A stretch of DNA of 64,000 nucleotides, taken from contig NC_071329.1 in the NCBI RefSeq assembly GCF_010183535.1, positions 1,798,001 to 1,862,000 on the forward strand, written 5' to 3'. Both the position numbers and the translations under genes were made by a program. Each line of letters begins with the position of its first letter. Positions within the stretch are counted from its first letter, which is position 1. The stretch is from Caenorhabditis remanei. Taxonomy: Eukaryota; Nematoda; Chromadorea; Rhabditida; Rhabditidae. This document shows, piece by piece, positions 11,167 through 23,100 of the stretch. Under the pieces are notes generated by a model. The model did no database searches. It saw only the letters and a program-made list of their open reading frames with translations, and was not told the origin of the DNA.

Positions 11167-14100
11167 ATGTCCAATGTACCATCAACAGACGCCCAGATGC
11201 CACAGACTACAACGACGACGACGACGACGAAAATGCGATTGCCCAATGTTAAGGAGCTTGCCAAGAGGTTCGTTTTGTTTTGAAAGAAAAAACAATTAAA
11301 TTGACGAAATTTGAGATAGAAACTTGCAGCTCATTTAGGGAGATTCTTAGACGCTTTAAAAGCGCTCTAATCACAAAAATTTTAAATTGGAATTTGTATG
11401 ACTGAAAAGCTGATATTATGAGGACTCTGTATCTATTTCCAGATTTCCAAAATCTTCATAATCCACTCATTTCAGTACCCTTGCTGAAAGAACGCTAACT
11501 TCAACATGATGCATCTCGGTTCATTTTGAAGATAGTCAAAAACTGAAAACAGATTCAAGATCATCATAATTTGAACTTTTTAGCCATATAAAATTCAACT
11601 GTAGTTTAGCCGTAACCCGTCGGTCAAATCTGTTGACCACCAGAAATTTCATTTGGTTTTTTTTATACCAGATTCATTAGGTACATGGAGAGCGCGGTCA
11701 CTTTAAAATTTCTAGTTTTAAGATTTTTTGATGTTTGATAAACACGAAACTTCTAAAATGTGTTGTGAACGGTATCATAACCTGAAATATAGTTCCCCAA
11801 TAAAACCAGTTTCAGAAAAAAGGTTTTTTTTCGAAATTTTGTACACTTTTACCCCAGCCATCTGCATAAGTTTTAAGTACATTTAAAATGTTTTAATGCC
11901 ACTGTATAGCTGGAATCAAGATCTCCATTTTTGCAGTTGACCACTTTTTTGTACGGGCGGTCCTTAGGGAGATACGGCGGCTAGAAATAGAAGCACATTT
12001 TCAACGACTCTTATAGAAGCCATATCTCTCTAGGGACCGCATGTACAAAAACGTTGTCAACTACAAAAATGGAGATTTAAACCTGTTTTACAATATACCC
12101 AAAAATCAGTAAGCTGGGGTAACGTGGGATCATGTAGTGCAGTTTCAATTTTCACCGAAAACGTTTTCTAAAAAACCTACCGTATCTCCCTGGGGATCTT
12201 ATGAGATTCAGTTGTGTACTGCAGCATATGAAACCAAAAAATGCTGGGATCTGATTTGACAACGTGGTGCCCTGAAAAAAAGAAAAATGTTTACTTTGGC
12301 ACTTTTTTCACAGGTTCTTTATTTATTTTAATGAGTCATCAATAGAGCGCACTTCTATCATTCTAATTTCCACAATTAATGTCAATCATAACTTTCCAAT
12401 AATACCTGACCGTTCAAATCACCTATACCTACTAGTTGTTCTTTTCTTCCTCCTCTTCATACTCTCAATCAAACAAACACCGTCTGTCTTCTAAACGAAC
12501 AAAACAACAATGGCATCCACCATTACCCTCCGATTGATTGACACAATATGATTCCAATATATTGAAACCGGACAAGAGGAAGAGAGAGAGAAGACGTGGA
12601 AAGGGCGTTGTCGCCGACATTCTTCTCCCCTTCAGCTTCTTCTTCCAGAAAGAAAAGAATTTTGTTTATTTTTGGGAGAGAATTCTGCTTTCTTATCAGT
12701 ATGTATATATGTAAATGACCACCCCTCCCTTTTTATCGAAGTGGGAAAGAGGAAGAAACTGAAACTAAACAATTTTGTATAGTAGGAGGAGATGGGGTAG
12801 ATTTTTTTCAATTTGGAAAATTTTTTTGACCTTTGTCATTGGTAGAACGCGCTTAGAACGGAAGGATATCTAGCTATGATTTTTTCACCTAAATTATAAA
12901 AATAACAGACTTTAAGATCCCGTCACTGTATCGTATAATGCCAAACTTTAATATATGTTGTAGAACAAGTCTAGATCTCCATTTTTGTAGTTGACCACTT
13001 TTTTGTACGGGCAGTCCCTTGAGAGATACGGTGGTTTCAAGTAGAAGCATTGACCGCGCGTTGCTATCGAATGGTCTTGTTGGAGCCATATCTCTCTAGG
13101 GACCGCCCGTACAAAAAAGTGGTCAACTACAAAAATGAAGATCTAGGCCAGTACTATAACGTACATGTTCTTAAATTGTTTCAAAATGCGTCGCAGATGC
13201 GTAGCGGACCATACAACTTTAACTATTGAGTTTTTACCATTTTCTAAAAAAAACGTTTTTGGATATTTTTTTGAAGCCTGGCCACAGGGTTCCTTAATAA
13301 TCAATTAACACAATTTAAATTTACTATGTATATTAAACCAAGGGCTTCATTTTTGTAGTTAACCACTTTTTTGTACGGGCGGTCCCTAGTGATATATGGC
13401 TCTTGGAAGTGGCGCCGCTTGTTTTAATCCGATTCTAGTACAGTTTTGTTAAAACACTGATTAAAACATGGGGAATTCAAAAAAAATTTTGTTCTGTCAA
13501 TGAATTTTCTGAAAATTTTGATAGTGACCGCCCATACAAAAAGTGGTCCACTACAAAAATGGAGCTTGCTCTATTATTGTCGCAACAAAAAAGTTCCGAC
13601 ATTTTTTCCCCCTCGGTGTTTGCAGACTCAAGCCAAAATTTGATAATTTTGGCTTGAGTCTGCAAACACCGAGGGGGAAAAAATGTCGGAACTTTTTTGT
13701 TGCGACAATACATATATCAAAATTTGGCACATTAGGATTACATATGGTACAGTGACGAAATCTTAAAATCTAACATTTTTTAATTTTCATGAAAAATACC
13801 TGTTCCCTAAGTTTAGCAAAGCTTTCAGGTACCTAGAATGTTTCAATTTTCCCCTTTTAGACTTTTTCTACCTACCGTAATCCCCCAAAATTTCCTATTC
13901 TCCAGATTCGAGACTGGAGCCCGAATCGAGCACAAACCGGTGACCGCAAAACGGATTGGCAAGTTCCGAGTGGTTGAAAACATTCAACAGTAAGTGTCTT
14001 CTAATTATTCGATAATTATTTGATAATTGATTGTTGTTTTTCAGGCCGTGTACCTCCTCCTCCTCCTCCCCATCCTGCCGAGTAATTCGTGGCAGCGCTA

Positions 14101-17100
14101 TTCCGCGACGAAAAAGTTCGTTGAAACGACGAACGCGGAGCAATAGCGAGTTGGCAGCAGCAGTGCTCGTCGTCACATCTTCTGACTTTCGGAAGAGCAA
14201 ATCGACGGACGACTTCTCGCCCTCTGGAGGAGGAGCAACGACTTCTGTTTCTTCACAGGAGGCTCCGCCCAGTGATAACAAGTATACAGAGAGTGCGGAA
14301 TCATCGCCAAGGCCTGCTCCTAGGTTACGGTAAGTACATACTTCAAAGTAGTAAAGAAAAATGTTGGAAATGCGCTCTAATGCATTAAAAATGGGTGCAA
14401 AAGTTTAGCGTCTTGTAAGTCGGGTTCTAAGAGTTGGAGAGGAATAAAATTTTGTCAGAGTACAAAAAAAAAGATCCATTCTAGTTTGTATCAAAAAATC
14501 AAACCTTTAGTTCCAAATACCGCTGAGTTATGATGGTTCAAAGTTGTGACCTACGCGATGCGGTCGACGTCGCGGTCAGGTCTCAATCTTGGAATTGTTG
14601 TATCTCGGCTTCCAGGAGTCGGAGAGGAACCAAATATTGTCAGATTAAAAAAAAAGCGTCTGTTCTAGGTTGTATCAAAAAATCAGACCTCTAGAACCAA
14701 AACCCGCTGAGTTATGACGGCTCAAAGTTTTGACTTACGCAATGTGGTTGCGTCGTGAGCGATAAGGTCATAATCTTGGAACTGGTGTAACTCGGCTCCC
14801 AAAAGTCGTAGGGGCACCAAATTTCGTCAGATTACAGAAATGGGTCCATTCTAGGTCGTGACTCAAAATCAGACCTCTAGAATCAATTCCCACAGAGTTA
14901 AGACAGCTCAAAGTTTTGATCTACGCGATGCGGTCGACGTCGCGGTCAGATCTTAACCTTGGAACTGTTGTGTCTTGGCTCCCAGGAGTCGTCGTGGTCC
15001 CAAATTTTGTCAGATTACGAAAACTGGACCATACTACGCTGTCTCTAAAAAAGCTCTAAAAACCTAGCTAAGCTCTAAAACCAAAACCTGCTGAATTATG
15101 AAGGCTCAAAATTTTGAATCGTTGCATTTCGGCTCCCAGGAGTCGTATTGGTCCCAAACTTGGTCAGATTTACAAAAAAGGGTCTATTCTAGGTCGTGTC
15201 CAAGAATCAGACCTCTAGAACCGAAACCCGCTGAGTTATGACGGCTCAAAGTTTTGATCTACGCGATGCGGCTGCGGTATCTCGACTCAAAACCTCTCAC
15301 ATGCTCTGAAATTTGTGCAGAACATGTTTTGAGTGGTCTGGTTTCAGAAAATTGCAAAATTCGAGGCGTTTTCAATTGTCAAAACACCAAAAACCATCGT
15401 TCTATCTATTCTTAGAAAGTTTTTATGAGTCACACCCTCCAAAAGTCAACACCATGAGACATTTTGTCCTTTTCCACCTTTTCCACATTGAAAACTCCCA
15501 ATATTTCTATTTTCAGTCTCCAAACAACAAGCATGATTGTTGAATCCACAAAGAAGGACACCATCCCAGTCTACGAGGAGCGTTGTCGGGTCTCCCTAAC
15601 CATTCCGAGTCAGGAACCGTCCTCCTCCTCAGCGGTATCCCCTCCGCCACCAATACCCAGTGCGCCACCGTCCAGGGAACGTATCAAACGGATACCTTCT
15701 TATTTGAAGCCGACACCAGCGCCAAGGTCGAGTACGCTACCGAGACCGCGGCCGCCACCACCGCCGACTGCTCCACCGGTTAACTTCAGGAGCTCCACGC
15801 TGAATTCTAATTCTGGAGCCCTGCCTAGAATCCCCAACATCCCGGTGCCAGATGTTCCGTCGTCCGCAACAGCTACAGTAGCTACAGTAACCGACGACGA
15901 CGACTGCTACGAAGAAATTATGCTGGTCACCTCCCAAGAATGTATCCCTACTCATATCAAGTCCAATTCGGAATACTCTTACGAGTCGACAGACTTCACA
16001 CGCTCAGATCCGTTTGCTACAGTACCCCGAAGGTCACAGCTACAGTATCCTAGAGTCTCCCAGGACGAAGAAATTTTCGATGAGGCCGAGGAGGAGTTTG
16101 AGGTTCCTACTACGGTAGTAAAAGAGAGATTCCAGTCTGCCACAATGCAACGGGCGCCGAAGAGCTCGAAGAGGATGAGCTCGATGGAGTTGGAGAAGTT
16201 GTTCAGGTTTAAGAGCGAGTTGCAGTTGAATTTGTCGAAAAAGGTAGGTTTTTGGAATTTCGAAAACATATGCACGTTATAGACCAAGTCTAAATCTCTA
16301 TTTTTGTAGTTGACCACTTTTTTGTACGGGCGGTCCCTAGGGAGTTACTGTAGGAAGAAATTCGTCATTTTTCAAAAATATCAGTGAAAATTACAACTTT
16401 TGAAACTTTGCTACAGTATCCCCTGTTATCCCAGCTTTCTGATTTTTGGGTATGCTATAGAACACATCTAGAGCTTCATTTTTGTAATTGGTAACTTTTT
16501 TGTACGAGCGGTCCCTATAGAGATAGGGCTTCTACAACACCTCGCTCGCGTTTCGACCGCAACGCACCGTCACGCCTCCGTATCTTCCTAGGTGCCGCCC
16601 GTAAAAAAAGTTGTCAACTACAAAAATGAAGATCTTGATTATTGCTATACAACAATATAACAATTTTGAAATGTTCTTAAAATCTAAGCCTTTCCGAAAT
16701 GTATGTAAGTCGGAATTAGAAAATCAAAAAACTCCCCATAAGCTTCTGGTCCCTGCAAAAAAGGAACACCCAACCCATTACCCAATTATCCCTAATTAAC
16801 TTCCGCTAATTGAAGGTTGGCCAATTACGACAAAAAGTCGGCGACAAACAAGCGAAACGACGATCTAAGTGCCACGTTAGTGTCGACTTGCTCGACACGG
16901 ATTTTAGTGCTACGGTAGGTTCCTTTTTCCTGAGTTTCCCAACAAAAAACTTTAAATTTTTCATTTCCAGATGTCCAAATCGTCTTGCGTTGATAAACCG
17001 TTCCAGGATGACGACCATATTTATGGAGATGATTGGAGCAGTGATGATGATGATGTTTATCATGGTAAGTAATGTTCCTTGATCCCGTTGGCAATTTTCT

Positions 17101-20100
17101 AAACCCTGCCATGGTGTCTCACTTTGCCCAAATGTTTTAAAGTTTATATTCATTGTGTAGATCAAATCTAGATCTCCATTTTTGTAGTTGACCACTTTTT
17201 TGTACCGGCGGTCCCTGGGGAGATACGGATCTTAGAAGGTGCGTAATATTTTGGTAGCACTTCTAACTTTGAATTTTGATATCTTGGCTGTAAGTTGGCG
17301 TGAAATTGTGAAATTTTTAACAGGAAATGAGTTTAAAACTTAAAAATTTAGGTATTTCATAATAACTTTTAAGCCACTGTTCTGAATTTTGTGAATATCG
17401 GGTTATTAGTTTTCTTTTTTTTCATAGTACTACTGCTCTGCTCTCTAGGCCCCCAGACACGTGTTAGCCTATTTTTCATCGAAATTTTGGATATTTTTTA
17501 GTTTTTTAAAATTTCCTTTGTTTTTATTAATATTCTGTCAAAGTTTTATACCATTTAGTCTAGAATCAGCAAAGTTACAAACACTCAAAGTTAAGCTATG
17601 ACCGCTACGCAGCCGCATAAGATTCCAAGAGCCATAACTCTATAGAGACCGCCCGCACAAAAAAGTGGTCAACTACAAAATAGAGATTAGAATCTGTTCT
17701 ACAACATACCCAAAAACCAGCAAACTGGAGTACCAGGGGATACTGTAGCAATGTTTCAAAAATTAGCATTTTCTCTGAAAATTTGAAACAATCAAAACCT
17801 CCTTTAAGCCTACCGTATCTCCCCAGGGACCGCCCGTACAAAAAAGTGGTCAACTACAAAAATAGAGATCTAGATTTGGGCTATACAATGGTATTAAAAT
17901 TTTTCATGATGTGCTTAAAACCTAAGTCAATGGTTTGGTGTGAAAGTTGACAAAAATTCAATTTTTTTCAAAAATTGGCTTTTTTGGGAACTGTATTTTA
18001 GGCTATGGTACTATAGCAACACAGTTTCGTAGCGGATTTTAGGCTTTTGGTTTATTGGTGTACTATAGCATACTGTAGCATATAAAAACCTGGAAACTCT
18101 GGGTCCCCATTTGATAGTAAGATGGTGCCTCGTAGTCATGTTCCCAAAAAAATTATTTTTTTTTCAAAAAACAAAAAAAAAGGGTTTACTTTCTATTTTG
18201 CACTTTTTTCTATTGTTAGCAACACCTATTCTTTGTTATCATGTTTTACTTTTTATAAGAGTGTCATAACCTTTTGTTAGTTTTATGAAGAAAACATTTT
18301 TTCGCAAATTTTTTTTTTCCAAATTTTTTTCCAATTCTCCATACAACATCACAATAAAAACTATAAAGAATAAAACTATGCTAAACCCTTCTTGGGTTTC
18401 TTTCTAAGGCCATTGTCACACCGATCCCCCCGTCCTAAGCCTACTGTAGTAGTAGTACACAAAAAAAAGTCAGTGCGGCGGAACACAACTTTTTTAATAT
18501 CAATTCTTCTCTCTCACCTTTTCCATATTTTTCTTCTTCTTCAAAAAACAATTCGCTTCTTCTTCTTCTTCCTCTTCGGATGACGAATTGCTCGTCCTTT
18601 TCTTCTTCTTGTTCTCCACAACTCTCTGTATACATTACGGCGCAGGGGAAGGGGGACAAGGCTTGTACTTTTTCTTTTTATTTTCACACTTTTATTATTA
18701 CATATTATCAGACTTTTTGAAATTTCTCCATTTTTTGTCATTATAATTGAAATTTTCCAGATGACCGTCGCTCTTCAATGTACCGACAACTAGAGGAACA
18801 ACTCAACAAAGCTTTTCCCGAATACGCGTCGAGATCTCGTAAGTTTTAGGGGTTTTCAATGAAAAATGACCCAGAAAATTGGATTTTGAGGATTTGGGAT
18901 ACTGTAGGGGTACTGTGACGGTGCTGACTACCTAAGTGGAAACTAGCCGACTTTACGGGCTTCCCATGGTCTCGAATGTGGCCAAATATTGTACTTTTTT
19001 TATTTACCATGTAGAACACCTCTAAATCTTCATTTTTATAGTTGACAACTTTTTTGTAAGAGGATCGGCCCCTAGGGAGATACGGTAGGTTAAAAAATTC
19101 TTTATTTTTCAAAGTTTTCAGTGAAAATGACAACTTTTGGAACTTTACTACAGTATCCCATGTTACCCCAGCTTACTGATTTTTAAATATGTTATAGAAC
19201 AGGTTTAGATCTTCATTTTTGTAGTTGACTACTTTTTTGTACGGGTGGTCCCTAGGGAGATACGGTATGTGGAAGCTCGGGAACTTTTAATTTCGCACCT
19301 AGCGTGTGCCAACTTCGCTCTACCGTATCTCTCTAGGGACCGCCTGTACAAAAAAGTAGTCAACTACAAAAACGAACAGCATAAATTGAATTTTTTGAAC
19401 AAAACCTTGTTTTCAGTTATGAGAACTGTAAATCAAAATCTGACTTAAAAAAACTCGAAACTTTTAATTCTCTAATTAGTTTTAAATGAAGGACTATAAA
19501 ATTAATTGTCTGGACATCCGGACAAACGTACAGACATACAGACAGACATCCGGAGACTATGTAATTTTCACATATCGCTCGAAACCATAGCAGAAACCAA
19601 CAATTTCCCAAAATCGTGAGTTTCCTCAGTTTTGAGGAAATTGACGGTAACGTAACCAGAATATGTTTAAATATTTTACTATGTGGACATCCGGACAAAC
19701 AGACAGACATACATACAGACAGCCAGATTTTGAACAAGCAGTTGACGGATATTTGGACAGACGGACAGACAGACAGATAGACATTCGGACAATAGGAAAC
19801 ACAGACAGATTTTCTGGAACGTTTTTCTGGAACTTATTTTAAAGAAAATCTAGACACCTCAAAATTCGGACAGATACCCGTCCAATAAACACAAAAATCA
19901 GTTGATTTCTATGTTTTCTGACCTATAAGTATTTTTATTATCAGTATCATTTTCTTCTCCTAATTTTCTAAAAACCGGTTCCCCTCCATTTACCTGATCC
20001 CTCTCTATCTCTCTAATATGATTGTTGTCATCAGGTGGAAAAAAAAAAACGTTCGATATCGTCATTAGTTTCGAAATTAACCTATGTCTATTGATTTCCG

Positions 20101-23100
20101 ATCTCTATAGCTAATTACTTTCTAATTGTGTAATCGCGCCAGCGGCACCCCAGCTCTTCAACTAATTACTATCATAAATCAAAATGATGAGAGAGAGAGA
20201 GAAACGAGTGGTCATTTTCCCGCCGACTAAACTATTTTTTCGAAAAATTCTTTAGTATAGTTTTGAACCTTTATACATTTTGTGTGGGGGTACTTGTCCT
20301 TAGTACGAGCCGCCCTATTAGGTGTCTGGCACCAATTCCATGTGCTCCTCAACAGCTGGGGCTATTTTTATTACTCAGTCTTTATTTTTATTCGTATTTT
20401 TTGTGGTGAGCCCGATTGTGAAGGTTTTGAGTAGGAAGATGAAGTTTCCGGGTAGGTGTCCAAAAATCGTTTTTTTCATTACAGAATAGTCTCCGTTGAC
20501 TCTAGGTTATTGGCGTTTTTATCAATCTGTTGCAGTATCAAACAACTTTTAAACTATCAATTTTTGAAAAAAAGTTAAACCTTTGTCACAGCCTCCTTTT
20601 TAGTACCAGCCTCTCAATTTCACCTTTTTTATATAAACCACAACTAGATGTTCATTTTTGTAGTTGACCACTTTTTTGTACGTGCGGTGCCTAGAGAGAT
20701 ACGGTAGGTAGAAGCTCGGCACTTCAGCTCCATGAGCCGTGAGAGTGTGCCAACTTCGCTTTACCGTATCTCCATAGGGACCGCCCGTACAAAAAAGTAG
20801 TCAACTACAAAAATGAAGCTCTAAACCTGGTCTATAATATATCAAAAAACAAAAATTATTGAACTAAAACTCATGTAGTGACGCACTTGTGTCAATTTTC
20901 ACATTTTTGGAGAGATTAACCTACCGTATCTCCCTAGGAACCGTCCTTACAAAAAAGTGTTCAACTACAAAAATAAAGATCTAGACTTGTTCTATAACAT
21001 GTCTAAAAATCAGTAAACTGGGGTAACAGGGTTTACTGTAGCAAAGTTTCGAAAGTTGCAAATTTTCACTGAAATTTTCGGAAAATATTGAATTTTTTCA
21101 TTCTGGGACCGCTCGGAACCTTAACTTAACAAATTATAAAAACTAAAGACACTCTGCCTCAAGTTATCGTTCATACCGTTTTAAAACTATGACGTTTTGC
21201 AACTACCCAGAAAAAAAGATAAAAGAGCAGATCTTAAGTGGCTCAGCTACAAAAGCTTCCAGTTTCAAAACGTACCAGTTACAAAACAACCCTTATCTTA
21301 CAAAACCATAAAAAAATCTTCCAGAACTCTCATCCTCTGACTACGAATCCGCCGACATCCTTCTCTCCGACCCCCCATTGATTCCCCAACGTCCCATCTC
21401 CTCGACAATCATGCCGGACACTGAAAAGTACGTGGCTCGTCCCGCGGTCGGTCACCTGCCATTAGATGACTCATGGTCCGCCACCTCCACATCTGTCCCC
21501 GATGAGCCATCACCCGCAGAAGAGGAATACAAGAGACAGTACACGTGTCGAATGGTTCCCAACGAGCAGCCGTTGTATCAACATTATATGATGGAGGCTG
21601 TAGTGGTTGCAAATGAAAATGAAGAGAAAGTTGTGATGGAGGAGATTAAGGAGGAGCCAGTGGAGATGCCTATTATTCCAGAAGTCGTCGCGTTGAAACC
21701 AGCGGTAAGTGAGAAAAAACCATACGTGCAAACCGGGCCAAAACGGGCCGGCTCGTAACTCGCTTCAAACTGAGTTCTGTGAGCTGAAAAGTATATCAAA
21801 ATGTAGATCACAACGAGTTCTATATTCGTGACCTACTACGGGCCGGATAGCGGATTGTTAATGTGCCGCGGGCCGGGCTAAATTGGCTTTTTTGGCCATT
21901 TTCGCGTTTTTTGGCATTTTTGCCGGCCCGCGGCACAATTACAATCCGCCATCCGGCCCTTAGTAGGTCACGAATATAGAACTCGTCGAGACATTTTGGT
22001 ATATTTTTCAGTTCATAATATTGAGTTTGAAGCGAATTACGCGGTGGCCCGGTTTGCAAGTATGGAAAAAACGGTAGAAATTGGAAATTCCGAGCTTACC
22101 ATGAGATTCCCAAGCGCATTTTACATATATTTTGATAATTTCAACTAGTTTACTTTAAGTCTCGTAAAATCTGATGCATTAGTGGCAATTAGTCTGAAAA
22201 GTGTTTGCGTATACATACAATACACCAGATCTTACGACACTTTGAGCCAGCATGCTGAAAATTTCAGAAACTATGTAAACACGCATGGAGAATCTAGTGG
22301 AAACGTCAGACATCCCATTTCATCAAAGCGTCGTAAGATCTGATGCATTGTACGCAATTGGTCTGAAAGTGTTTGCGTACAATACACCAGATCATACGAC
22401 ACCTTGAGCGATTAAGCTGAAAATTTAGGAAGCGCCGTAAACGGACGCGAGGCTTCTATAGCTTAAAGTGTCGTAAGATCTGATGCATTGTGCACATGTC
22501 CTTTAAACGTGTTTGCGTACAATGCATCAGATCTTACGACACGTTGAAATATCGCGCTGAAATTCGCGGTACCTGTGTAAAGTGTCTTGCGGAATTCAGT
22601 GGAAACGTCAAACTCTAGTTTTAGGCGTTTAAAATTCTGGATTTTGACACTTTTCAAGATTTTAAGATGATTGGGACCTGAAAACTGAAAATCAGACAGA
22701 AAAAGAGACACTTGGAATCTGGAAATGTATATCAAGTGAACTTTTTTCCAGACCCGCCGCGAGTCGTCCATCTCCTCTGACTCTGGCCGTGGCGCCGACT
22801 GCTCTACGACCTCCGCCTCCGCCCTCACATCCAACACATCCATGAGACGTGACCGTCTCGTCGGAACATCGAACTTCGGCTCCCAACGAAGTCTCTGGTG
22901 TGAGCTACCGGAAGTCCGTGCCGCCGGACTACTCGAGAAGCTCGACGACGCGTGTAAACTGAGACAGGAGGCCTACTTCGAGGTGATCACGTCGGAAGCG
23001 AGTTATTTGAGATCACTGAATGTTCTGATCACTCATTTTATGGCGAGCCCGCAGATGCTGGGGTCGAAGTCAACGTTGTCAGTGTTGTCGGATTCTGATA

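Larger units (their letters stand above)
19022..20980. repeat. TGTAGTTGACCAC-family repeats in ephexin intron 7
   Basis: Copies lie near 19,022-19,085, 19,212-19,265, 19,320-19,377 (inverted), 20,650-20,710, 20,765-20,815 (inverted) and 20,925-20,980 (inverted). The pairs 19,212/19,377 and 20,650/20,815 are head-to-head foldback units like those in intron 1. Confidence 0.65.

Noticed and set aside
12370..12760. Possible alternative first exon of the ephexin gene after CTTCTTCTTCCAG
   Set aside because: No in-phase ATG with a donor that would join exon 2 was found.
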